A stretch of DNA of 32,515 bases, from contig JAUCBJ010007611.1 of assembly GCA_032718475.1 (NCBI GenBank), positions 1 through 32,515 on the forward strand, read 5' to 3'. Both the position numbers and the translations under genes were made by a program. Position 1 is the stretch's first letter; each line of letters begins with the position of its first letter. Positions 10,979 through 20,385 of the stretch are shown here, piece after piece. This DNA is from Nemertoderma westbladi (Eukaryota > Xenacoelomorpha > Nemertodermatida > Nemertodermatidae). The notes below the pieces were generated by a model. It worked only from the letters and a program-made list of their open reading frames with translations, was not told where the DNA came from and searched no databases.

Positions 10979-11264
10979 GTTACCATAGCAACACTTTAAT
11001 AGTTTCTCTAAAATTTTCATATTTTCGATCAAAATTACCACCAGTTCAAGCCCACCAGTTAATCGCCATTCTGATTGCTAAGCTTTCAAAGAAATTGCTG
11101 TAGTCCATAGAAACGGGTCATTAATTCAAATTGGCCAAGGTGTCAAAGTCCATAAATCACTTTTTTATGTTAAGAGGGACCCCTAGACACCAAAACATCC
11201 AAAAAATGTAATCCGTCCAAAAATTTTCGGTTGGGCCAAAAAGAGGTACGTGGCTGCCGGACTA
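10979..11264 (-). repeat. Right terminal inverted repeat of the 3.6-kb transposon
   Basis: This is the reverse complement of the left arm. It contains the 21-bp block at 11210-11230, the end motif at 11250-11264, and the palindrome GTTACCATAGCAAC at 10979-10992 as the inner mark. Confidence 0.7.
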
Positions 11265-11297
11265 TAGGGTTTCAAACGATCTATTGATACTAGAAAG

Positions 11298-11338
11298 GCA
11301 TTTCCTAAAGGAAATGCAACCACGAAGCTAAGGAAAAT
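11298..11338. repeat. Hairpin and left copy of a 19-bp inverted repeat
   Basis: GCATTTCCTAAAGGAAATGC is a 20-nt perfect palindrome at 11298-11317. It is followed at 11320-11338 by CCACGAAGCTAAGGAAAAT, whose exact reverse complement is at 12537-12555. The pair brackets the X-box satellite. Confidence 0.75.
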
Positions 11339-11399
11339 TAAACAAACGGCCACAATTTGGTTCGTTGCTTAGCCTAGTTTAGTAGCATTTGCCAATAAA

Positions 11400-12345
11400 T
11401 AACTTCTATTCCCATGGAAACTAGAGTTCTCTGGAACTGTTGGTTTTACCTTTGAAAAAAGATTCAGTCCAGATTGTTTTTCAGATAACACATCGAGTTT
11501 CAGAAAATATTGTAGTTTATGTCCAAATTACAGATTTTCTATCAAAATGCATCTGTTTGCAGTGGTTGTCATGGAAACTGAAAAATAGAACAATGTAATT
11601 CGGATGCAGAATAAGTCATATAGTGGGGGTAGGTGTTGGTCCCAAGTCATAATACTATTAAATTGTGCTTCAAATTATCATTTTATTAATTTTAACATCT
11701 GTTTACTCTTGTTGCTATGGTAAATGGATTTTCTAATTAACTTCGAACGGCTTGTATATGGACCTTATAGATGAGTTGCAAAACCCCAAGTTTATATATA
11801 TTACAGTTTTTCTCCAAATAGAGTTATGATTATAGACTTGAATGATATATAACTTTAAAAAAACTACAGTTACCATGGTAACTAGATATTTCTGGAATGT
11901 TTTGAGTTTCACTAAAAGTTCCAACTAGTGGTCCAGATAACACATACCTAGTTTCGTAAAATTTTATCGTGAAGTCTATGTACAAATGAATAATTTTCGT
12001 ATAAAAACATCTGTTTTCAGCGGTTGTCAAGGTAACTGCAAAATAGAACAATCAAATTCGGACGCAGAATAAGTTATATAGTGGGGGTAGGGATTGGTCC
12101 CAAGTCATCACACCTTAACCTTAGGCTTCAAATTAACATTTTAAAAATTTTAACATCTGTTTAGCCCGGTTGCCAAGGTAACTGGATTTTCTATTTAACC
12201 TCAATCGGCTCTGCTATGGACCTTATAGTTGTGTTGAGAAACCCCAAGTTTATATGTATTGTAGTTTTCCTACAAATAGAGTTACAAATATTGACTTGAA
12301 ATACATAGACTTTTTTCTAAGTCCGTTGCCATGGAAACCAGATTT
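11400..12345. repeat. 459-bp higher-order satellite with an X-box-like palindrome every ~153 bp
   Basis: Two full units plus a partial third are offset by 457-460 bp. For example AAAATAGAAC is at 11582 and 12040, and the CCATGG-centred motif is near 11411, 11871 and 12328. Inside each unit a GTTGCCATGGTAAC-like palindrome recurs at 11409, 11565, 11711, 11869, 12023, 12169 and 12325, so the ancestral monomer was about 153 bp. The copies at 11869 (GTTACCATGGTAAC) and 12169 (GTTGCCAAGGTAAC) fit the RFX X-box consensus GTNRCC-N2-RGYAAC exactly. Short open frames on the minus strand here are not genes. Confidence 0.8.
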
Positions 12346-12502
12346 TTCCTGAATATGAGACCCATCCCACACGACGCGCCTTGATGAGTAGTATATACAT
12401 GCAAAATTTCAGGGTACTTTTAAAGGCTAGTTTTTTCCCCGACCAAAAAAAACCAAATCTGCCTCATACAAGTAAAATAGCCCACTATGAATAGACCATC
12501 TC

Positions 12503-12555
12503 AGCTAAGGAAAATCTTTCTTAGCGAAAGTAGTTGATTTTCCTTAGCTTCGTGG
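12503..12555. repeat. Hairpin and right copy of the 19-bp inverted repeat
   Basis: AGCTAAGGAAAATC (from 12503) pairs with GATTTTCCTTAGCT (ending near 12549). The overlapping ATTTTCCTTAGCTTCGTGG at 12537-12555 is the inverse of 11320-11338. It ends five bases before the last codon of the Gypsy remnant. Confidence 0.75.
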
Positions 12556-12560
12556 ATGTT

Positions 12561-14040
12561 TTAGTCGCCGCTGGGTGTTAATAGTTTGTAATACTTATTG
12601 TTTCGCTCCAGAACCTTAAATGGTCCTGGTAAATGGTAAGGGACTTCGAGTGGTTTTCTTATTCGATCTATGCGAACAAATACTTTATCGCATTGTTGAA
12701 CTGCCGCTGGGATATGCGTTTTGATGGAAGTATTTGGGTCTTGTTGATTTAATGTTGCCGATTGTGCTATGAAACCTAATTCAGTTATGTGTTTATGTAG
12801 TTTGCATACAAATTTCCAGTTATAGGTTGTGTCTGTAGGGACGATGATACTTGCTGGTAGAAGTGGTAGGGTTCCAGTAACTAATTCAAAAGGCGACATT
12901 CCAGTGATATGCGAAGGTGTTATGCGATGGCTCAATAGGATTATAGGCAGAGAGGATAACCAATCGCTTTTCCGGCTTTTTAAACCGGCTATTAATATTC
13001 TATGGAATCGTTCAATTTTGCCATTTGATTACGGATGGTAGGATGTGGTTCGTAGTCGGTAGTGCGAAGTGGGGCTTTTGTGTGAATTTGGATTTTTGAA
13101 GTTTGACATGGAATACATGTGCGACACCAGTTTGATATCATACGGCGAGCGTTGGGCCAAATATATCTATCAGTTATTAATCTTATTGTTGATTTGATTC
13201 CTGGGTGTGCGAGATTGTGAAATTGCACAAATATCAAAAAATTTTGAAGTTCCTTTGGTACAATTGGTCGTGGTTGTGTAGTAGATATGTCGCATTGAAG
13301 TTGTCTTCCTATTGCTGTGGTATAGTCTTTCAGTTTGAAAGAGTTCTTGACATCTTTTATATTAGGATCATTAGCCTGAGCAGTTGCGATGTCATCAATA
13401 CTGAGACCGTCTATTTGCATAGCTGCGATGTTTCTTGAGAGAGTATCTGCCACCACGTTGGTATCTCCAGGAATATATTCTATATTGTCAATGTATTCTG
13501 CAAGAAAGGATAAATGACGATTCTGCCGTGGTGATAGGCTGTTTGGTTTATTAAATGCGAGGGCAAGTGGTTTATGGTCGGTGTAAATAGTCACTGTTCT
13601 TCCTTCTATAATATCCCTATAATGTAAGGTGGTTTGATATGCAGCTAGCAATTCGCGGTCGAATGTTGACCACGTTGATTCTTTTTTACTAAGTCTGCGA
13701 GAGTAGAATCCGATTGGGTTGGACTCTGCTGATGAATTTACTTCCTGTAGTGAGCCACCGAGAGCGATGTTGGAAGCATCCGTGGTGATGATTAAAGGTG
13801 TATCTACTGTGGATGGGTGATGGAGAAGAACAGCTTTGGCTAGAGCGCGTTGAAGGGCTTGGAAAGCCGTTAAATGCTCCTGTGTCCATTGTTGTTCAGT
13901 AAAAGGAAGTTGTGGAAGTTTGCGTTTATCAGGTTGTGCGTTGTTGAGTAATGTTTGGAGTGGATGACATAGTGTACTGAATTGGGGAATATGTTTTCTG
14001 TAGAAATTGAACATTCCCATTATTCAACGTAGTTTTGGGT
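12561..14040 (-). pseudogene. Gypsy RNase H and integrase lacking its catalytic core
   Basis: A TGA just before GMFNFYRKHIPQ separates this part from RT. RNase H motifs follow: TDASNIALGGSL, STFDRELLAAYQ, IYTDHKPLALAF and a terminal VVADTLSR. The integrase H2C2 zinc finger is intact (H..H, then WCRTCIPCQ). The frame then passes straight from HTKAPLR to TTDYEPHP and shifts. GKIERFHR, the region of the third catalytic residue, follows within about 15 residues in another frame. About 100 residues holding the first two catalytic Asp residues are therefore gone. The last frame (12561-12935) carries MSPFELVTG and the C-terminal PGPFKVLERN segment, then stops at 12561. Confidence 0.85.
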
Positions 14041-14081
14041 AGTTTGTGGGCATGGGCAATGCTGTGAGCGCAGCCACTCTG

Positions 14082-14275
14082 TCTGCTGGGGGTTTAATTC
14101 CAGTTTCAGATACTTGAAAACCCAGAAATTATATTTCTTTTTTGAACCATTTGCACTTGGACAAATTGACTTTTAAATGTCTGCTGGGGGTTTAATTCCA
14201 GCTTCAGATACTTGAAAACCCAGAAATTATATTTCTTTTTTGAACCATTTGCACTTGGACAAGTTGACTTTTAAA
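14082..14275. repeat. 97-bp tandem duplication inside Gypsy pol
   Basis: 14082-14178 and 14179-14275 are nearly identical, with only a few substitutions (for example AGTTTCAG versus AGCTTCAG). Since 97 is not a multiple of three, the duplication shifts the frame between RT and RNase H. Confidence 0.95.
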
Positions 14276-14925
14276 TTACAGTCAGATAGGCGTTGAAATA
14301 TCGTTTGTAGGTCAAGATAGTGTTGTTCAATAGTCGTTGATGAAACTAAAATATCGTCGAAGAATATCGAAGAATATATGTCGCCTAAAGATGTGTCCAT
14401 TCGATGTTGGAAGGTTTGACCAGCGTTTTTGAGTCCATATGGCATTCTTAGGAATTCATAGAGACCAAATGGTGTCATTACGGCTGTTTTTGGCATATCT
14501 GATTCAGCAACTGCGATCTGGTTGTAGGCACGAACGAGATCTAGCTTACTAAATATTGTTTTACCTTTGAGATTCTGGTTAAAGTGGTGGATATGAGGGA
14601 CTGGGTAGCGATCGGGTTGAGTCTCTCTGTTGAGTGCACGATAATCGCCACATGGTCTCCATTGGTCTGTGGTATTCTTTTTAGGGGCCGTATGTAGAGG
14701 GGCCGTCCAAGGACTGCTGGAAGGGCGTATTATGCCTTTATCTTGGAGATCTTTAAATACGTCTTTCGCTATGATTAGTTTCTCACTACTGAGTTGTCTA
14801 GGTTTAGAAGCTAATGGTTGAATATCAGCTGTGATAATATGATGAACAGTGTCGGACACAGGTGGACCCATGAAAGCTGTATCATGGTTAAAAATATCGG
14901 AGAAATCGTTCAGTAGGTTCTCCAG
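14227..14925 (-). pseudogene. Gypsy reverse transcriptase, interrupted
   Basis: Motifs in order are [24 protein letters not shown] (first catalytic Asp), [20 protein letters not shown], and FFDDILV (the YxDD box, with a Phe-Phe variant). The frame enters from near 14925 and ends with a stop just after [10 protein letters not shown]. The next expected residues (FLGFQVSE) follow the stop immediately in the same frame, inside a 97-bp tandem duplication. The core catalytic domain is otherwise well preserved. Confidence 0.85.
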
Positions 14926-15330
14926 CCAGTCAAGGTTTATCTTTAGTACTTGTCACTTCCATAATATTTTGACTTTTAGCAGAAGAGTTATTGAGCGTTT
15001 GCCTGAGTTTTGTTTCATTATCTACGATTATTATATTTTTGCAGTCGAGAATCATTCCGAAATGCGATAGAAAATCTAAACCAATAATATTTTGGTCAAC
15101 GTTTGCGATATAAAATGTCCATGGAAAATTTCGGCGAAGTAGAGAAATAGTTATTGTTATTTTGCCGTAAACTTTGAGAAGTGATCCAGATGCTGTGGTG
15201 AGTTTCATTAGAGTTAATTGCCACACGGAGTCTTTTACTACTTCAGGCCTAATAACACTGACTTGTGATCCCGTGTCAATTATAAATTTTGTTGATTGCG
15301 ATACGACACCATTGAGTATTGCTGCGGTGA
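14925..15330 (-). pseudogene. Gypsy aspartic protease
   Basis: The catalytic triplet D-T-G, as IIDTGSQVSVIRP, is encoded at about 15251-15283, with D-T-G itself at 15269-15277. The flap and C-terminal segment IIGLDFLSHFGMILDCKN follows near 15040-15090. The frame is open from DTG through 14930. Protease and RT are in different frames, meeting near 14925-14935, which may be decay or the original frameshift site. The protease would mature the Gag-Pol polyprotein. Confidence 0.75.
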
Positions 15331-15371
15331 GTAAAAATACGGCAGCATTATTACCCTCAGTTTGTGCTGCA

Positions 15372-16249
15372 TTAACCCTGAGGGTGCCTAGTTTTCCGAA
15401 GGTGAGTTTGAACGCGACGGTTGACGAGAGGATGGTGCCAGTGGTGGTTTACTACCGGGCCAGCGACACCAGTTCTTGCCGTTTTTTGCTCTGTCACCAT
15501 AGTATACGTGAAAACGGCACACCTTTGGTTCTGTCCAGCCGATAAGGGAAACATGGAACCTTGTGGTGTTTGGTTGGGGTTGTGATTGTTCGTAACGTTC
15601 CCGCTAGACAAGGGTCGAAACATGCGGCTGGGTTCATTGAAGTTGGGAAAATTAGTGTTTTGGTTATAATTAGGGTCCTTGTTAATCTTGAATACGTGTG
15701 GAGCAGGTTCTTCATTTGTGAGTTGCAGAATAGTATCTGCAAGGGCAGCAAACTCATCTGGAGGAAGTTTTTGATGTGCTGCTAAAGATGGTCGAACAGA
15801 AACTGGTAGGGCTTGGAGTAATTTGTGTCGAACAAGGTCGTCGTCTACAGTTAAATTACATTCACTCAATTTCCGTTTTATCCTGAGATAAACAAGAGAT
15901 GGTTTTTGTCCATCTAATGTGTCGTTACCCAATGCTTCTTCCAAAAGTTCTGACTTAGTTTTTTGGTAGAGTTTAATGATCTGTCCTTTGATCTGTTCGT
16001 AGGTATTTATCGTTGGGGACACATTGAGTGCGACATCTTCTGGGCTGGGAGATTGGCGAGGATGTGATGAAATTTTGTTGTTTCATTGGTGATCGTTGCT
16101 AGGGCGAATTGCGATTCCAAGAGACGAAACCATACAGTTGGATTAGTTCGAAAACTTACTGGCGGTTTTATTGAGACTCGTAATAATTTATGTGGATTAC
16201 CCTCAACATCGTTTGGAAAGACGTACTGCAGTTCTTCGTCGTTATCCAT
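15372..16249 (-). pseudogene. Gypsy gag, frameshifted
   Basis: ATG is at 16249. The N-terminal part (to about 16045) contains the pattern VWFRLLESQFALATITNETT, typical of Mag-type gag capsid N-termini. A single-base-type frameshift near 16045 puts the remainder (VSPTINTYEQIK onward) in a second frame starting near 16022. A further frameshift near 15530 breaks the C-terminal zinc-knuckle-like segment, of which CRFHVYYGD...C is readable in another frame. Gag would form the particle and bind RNA. Two frame breaks mean no full product is made. Confidence 0.8.
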
Positions 16250-16260
16250 TAGTTGATCTC

Positions 16261-17576
16261 GCCCGGGTAACCACTATGACGATATACACGTCAATTGTAT
16301 TTATAATAAAGAGTTTTTATTTCTTATCTGGCCATCAATTATTGTATTTCTCTAAAGTTAATTTTCTTACTACCGTTAAGTTTCCTAATAACTAATACTT
16401 AGTATTTTTTGACTTTCATTACAGTGTTTACAGAGTATACTTTATTGATGTTATATAAGTCTCGTTTTCTAATTCGATGCTCGATTATAAATGACTATTA
16501 TTTATTTGGGATAGTTTGAGATATAGCGAACGGGATTCCTCTGTCCTAGGAGAAAATGGCAGAAACCCCTGTCTCGGATATCTCAATGGCAAGGTTCGTC
16601 GGATGGATGAAAGGTTGACAATAATCTAATCAATCTATCAATATCATTTTATAATGTAGGGCGGGTGGGAGGTAATTTTTTATGAACTACTGTGTATGGA
16701 GTTGAACAGTCCACATACAAATGAAACAAGATGGGAATGTGGCTCACTTTCCAGACTATATTTATATTCCCTCGTTCCTGTAACCATATCAGTCCCGGTG
16801 ATTAATGGCCCGGGGATATTAGGATTGGTTAGTTGATTATCTAAACACAGGATTCTTGTCTGTAATGTCAAACTAAGACTGTGAAGGTGGATCTGATTAT
16901 TGCCTGATGTATCTTATAAATCATGCTGGGAATCAGAGCTAGTCTCTGTGACCTCTTCCATTGCAGTCAAAAAATTTTTATAAACAAAAATTATAATTTC
17001 TCAACTCTGCTACAGTATATCTGTTAACATGCTTCTGTCTACTATTATATTTATACTCGAATGAAACGGGTGATGCTAAATTCACTCCACAGACTCGACA
17101 TAAGCTGAGGGTAAGGTAGAAAGCAGTAACAGCCAATACAATTACAGGAGGCGCTTAGTTGCTAAGATGCACTGTCAAGACAACGGTATAAATAATAACA
17201 TAAACAGCTGGGATTAAATAGGCTTGCAGTTACACATCACAGACTGATTGCTTACTTACAGACTGTCTTCTGCTGATAAAGTATTATATTTAGTTATATA
17301 GTCATAGTCTTACGGCATAGTCGGCGTCAATAATTATCGAAATCTGTCGTATTAAAATTTACGCAGAATATTATGGTTAGAATTTCCATTTCAATGCAGC
17401 TATTTCTAACCAACCTGCCGTATATGTAACGCTGTCGGTATTTTCTCAAAAGCTTGGTATGAACTATATTGTACAGTATATGTCCATCTGCCATAAATCA
17501 GCAGTTCCACGCGCAGTTTCGAGAATTTACATAGTTATAAAGGTCGTAAGTGTAAGTTTGTGAAAAATACTCTCAG
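16261..17576. other. Noncoding stretch
   Basis: The sequence is AT-rich and unique-looking. No gene, recognisable LTR or tandem repeat was found. Confidence 0.5.
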
Positions 17577-17914
17577 TCAAAACAGGACGAGCGCAACGAG
17601 GCTTTTAATGAAGACGAGTACTGCGTTTACTATATATAACCCTAAACCGCCTGATATACAGTAGCATATTGAAAGAGTTATCATTTTGTTCAAAACCGGG
17701 AGTGGAATGTTGTAAGTTATATATTTTGATGACAAGATGTACAGGAAGAGCGCAACGAGTGTTTTAATGAATACGAAAACTGCGTTGAATATACTCATAA
17801 ACCAGCTGGTTTAGCACTCTGAAGGATAATATATGAATTTGTTCAGAACAGGTGGAATGTTGTAAGATGTATAATTGGTGATCAGATATACAGAACGAGA
17901 GCAATTATGCTTTT

Positions 17915-18400
17915 TAACCCTTTCGTGCGGGCATATTTTATATATTTGATTATATTTTTTATAATTAGACCACCCCCCCCCCCCCCCCCCTCATTTAGCG
18001 TACAGTATAATTTATGATGGAACCATATCCCAAAGAGGCAACGTATGTCCCTAAACTAGTATGGTTACGACATAACAGACGACGAGGCCAGTGATTCCCA
18101 TGAATCCGAATATTCCGAATCCTCGGATGTGTCAAGTAGTAGTGATAATCTCCCAAAACGGCTTTCACTTCAACATTTGATAGAATAGATACCCGTAACA
18201 TGTAAACAAACAACAACGTCCATCCCTGCGCTGTGTTTGATGTCGGGAGAACGTAGCGAGTGGTGTTCGTCCAAGGGATACCAGATACAGATATAGTGTA
18301 CAGTATGTCCCCCAAAGCAAGCCCTACATTTTGGAGAACAGCTTTGCCTTTGAGGCATATCATAATGTAGGCCCTAGCCTACACTCTACATTGTCTTAGA
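17915..18400 (+). mobile_element. Probable piggyBac-like fragment inserted at TTAA
   Basis: The exon-array unit at 17899 is cut at TTAA (17915-17918), directly followed by CCCTTTCGTGCGGGCAT, the TTAA-CCC arrangement of piggyBac ends. At about 18075-18160 a plus-strand frame reads DDEASDSHESEYSESSDVSS, an acidic Ser-rich stretch like those at piggyBac transposase N-termini. The frame then stops at TAG, and no transposase core or right end is seen before the array resumes near 18415. The evidence is two weak signals in the right order. Confidence 0.45.
17973..17990. repeat. 18-C homopolymer
   Basis: There is an uninterrupted run of 18 C in AT-rich DNA, inside the piggyBac-like fragment. Confidence 0.95.
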
Positions 18401-18569
18401 CTTCATGTTAGATTATACGTTGAATATACTCCTAAACCAGCGTTCAGAGTTCAGCACACTGAAAGATAATTATATGAATTTGTTCATAACAGGTGGAATG
18501 TTGTAAGATGTCTAATTGGTGATCAGATATACAGAACGAGAGCAATTATGCTTTTAATGTATATGATAT

Positions 18570-19190
18570 TTGAGTTGACAGCCTTGACATGACATTACTT
18601 GACTTTATGGCACTTGGCATGACGTCACTTGACTTTAAGTTACTTGAATGACGTAACTTGCTTGACATTATGTACCTTGATTTTACATCACTTGACTTGA
18701 AGTCACTGGACTTGATGGCACTTGACTTGGTGGCACTTGACTTGACGTCACTTGATCACTTAGTCAACTAACCTGACTCTACTTGACTTGACGTCACTCC
18801 ACTAAACATCACGACCTCAATTCACTTGAGATCACTTAATTCGACATCGCGTCCCATCACATGACTTTGATATTGATATGATATTAAAATTTGCGCCTAA
18901 AAAAGCAGAATCTTTGTAATTATTGTAGTACGGTAATTATTGTATTTACTGTAGAACATTTCGTATAGTATTCGTAATTTATTTATTTGTTCCATCACAC
19001 CCCCAACTAGAGATTCATTAACTTGCCAATAGCAAGGTATTCTTTTTTACTTGCTAAAACGGGCAAGGTATATGAACTTGAAATCACGCTTGACGTCATT
19101 TGACGACAAACCTGACCTGACTACTGGTCAACTAACCTGACCTCACCTCACCTCACATGACATGACATCACTTGACTCAACATATTACAT
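18570..19190. repeat. TTGAC minisatellite rich in TGACGTCA
   Basis: Degenerate ~10- and 20-bp units of CACTTGACTTGACGT type fill 18575-18860 and return at 19080-19190, with about 220 bp of unrelated AT-rich DNA between. Several units form TGACGTCA, the palindromic CRE site. Confidence 0.8.
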
Positions 19191-19199
19191 TAGTGTACT

Positions 19200-20385
19200 C
19201 GATTACCAATTTCATTCCCTTGTCACCAATCTCAGTACTTGGTTACGAATTTTAGTTTCTGGTTACAGATTGAAGTTCCCAGTTACAAATTTGTGTATCA
19301 GTTACAAATTGCCACTCAGATACATATTAGTGCAAACGTTACCAATTTCATCCCCATGTTACTAATTTCCGTCTCAGATTACTAATTTCAGTATTGCTTA
19401 CGAATTTCTCTTTCAGGTTACAAATTATAGTTCCCGCGGTTACTAATTTGAGTATCAAGTTACAAATTGCCACCCAGTTCCATATTAGTGCACCCAGTTA
19501 CCAATTTCAGTCTCATGTTACTAATTTCAGTACTTGGTTACGAATTTCTCTTTCAGGTTACAAATTATAGTTCCCGCGGTTACTAATTTGAGTATCAAGT
19601 TACAAATTGCCACCCAGTTCCATATTAGTGCACCCAGTTACCAATTTCAGTCTCAGGTTACTAATTTCAGTATTGGTTACGAATTTATCTTTCAGGTTAC
19701 AAATTATAGTTCCCGCGGTTACTAATTTGAGTATCAAGTTACAAATTGCCACCAGGTTCCATATTAGTGCACCCAGTTAACAATTTCAATCTCAGGTTAC
19801 TAATTTCAGTACTTGGTTACGAATTTCTCTTTCAGGTTACAAATTATAGTTCCCGCGGTTACTAATTTGAGTATCAAGTTACAAATTGCCACCCAGTTCC
19901 ATATTAGTGCACCCAGTTACCAATTTCAGTCTCAGGTTACTAATTTCAGTATTGGTTACGAATTTCTCTTTCAGGTTACAAATTATAGTTCCCGCGGTTA
20001 CTAATTTGAGTATCAAGTTACAAATTGCCACCCAGTTCCATATTAGTGCACCCAGTTACCAATTTCAGTCTCAGGTTACTAATTTCAGTATTGGTTACGA
20101 ATTTCTCTTTCAGGTTACAAATTATAGTTCCCGCGGTTACTAATTTGAGTATCAAGTTACAAATTGCCACCCAGTTCCATATTAGTGCACCCAGTTACCA
20201 ATTTCAGTCTCAGGTTACTAATTTCAGTATTGGTTACGAATTTATCTTTCAGGTTACAAATTATAGTTCCCGCGGTTACTAATTTGAGTATCAAGTTACA
20301 AATTGCCACCCAGTTCCATATTAGTGCACCCAGTTACCAATTTCAGTCTCAGGTTACTAATTTCAGAACTTGGTTACCGAATTTC
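19200..20385. repeat. 139-bp higher-order repeat built from seven ~20-bp units
   Basis: CCCGCGG recurs at 19433, 19573, 19712, 19852, 19991, 20130 and 20269 (spacing 139-140). Each 139-bp unit splits into seven units of 18-22 bp, each beginning GTTAC or GTTCC and most continuing as AATTT. Units are nearly identical, pointing to recent expansion; the part before 19433 is more diverged. The overlapping plus-strand frames across the array are repeats, not genes. Confidence 0.95.

Larger units (their letters stand above)
7623..11264 (+). mobile_element. DNA transposon with long terminal inverted repeats and a decayed nuclease-like gene
   Basis: The 15-bp end TAGTCCGGCAGCCAC at 7623-7637 is inverted exactly at 11250-11264. 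A 21-bp block, CCGAAAATTTTTGGACGGATT (7648-7668), is inverted at 11210-11230. Weaker similarity continues inward to a GTTGCTATGG-type palindrome about 275-285 bp from each end, so the arms are roughly 290 bp long. The outer flanks are TAG at both ends (7620-7622 and 11265-11267), a possible 3-bp target duplication. The element is 3.6 kb and holds the broken gene at 9363-10371. I cannot assign a superfamily with confidence. Confidence 0.75.
12561..16260 (-). mobile_element. Decayed Ty3/Gypsy retrotransposon (Mag-like), LTRs not found
   Basis: Going down the minus strand the order is gag, protease, reverse transcriptase, RNase H, integrase: the Ty3/Gypsy order. Several frameshifts, stops, a 97-bp tandem duplication and an integrase deletion make it non-functional. 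I found no matching LTR pair near 12.4 or 16.3 kb. The 3' end stops abruptly at 12561, next to an inverted repeat, which suggests truncation. Confidence 0.9.
17577..18560 (+). repeat. Tandem array of fragments resembling exon 2 of the gene at 6169
   Basis: Units begin with an ACAG acceptor-like end followed by GAGCGCAACGAG-type sequence near 17591, 17750 and 17899, spaced 159 and 149 bp. Further partial units lie at about 18415-18540. In frame they read ERNEAFNEDEYC (17.59 kb), ERNECFNEYENCVEY (17.75 kb) and VEYTPKP (18.42 kb), clearly related to ERKEAYNEDEYC at 6573-6608. Each coding-like piece soon meets a stop. A shared GGAATGTTGTAAGATGT block with GATCAGATATACAG lies between pieces. These look like decayed tandem duplications of an exon and its flanking intron. 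Confidence 0.65.

Noticed and set aside
16258-16273. TGGTTACCCGGGCGAG on the minus strand as a Gypsy primer-binding site
   Set aside because: It is in the right place just before gag, but no CA-ended LTR precedes it and I could not match a specific tRNA 3' end.
17995-18363. Minus-strand frame of 122 codons
   Set aside because: It is opposite the acidic Ser-rich plus-strand stretch, has no motif, and lies in a transposon fragment.
19200-20385. CRISPR-like regular spacing
   Set aside because: Both repeats and intervals are repeated sequence, there are no unique spacers, and the context is eukaryotic.
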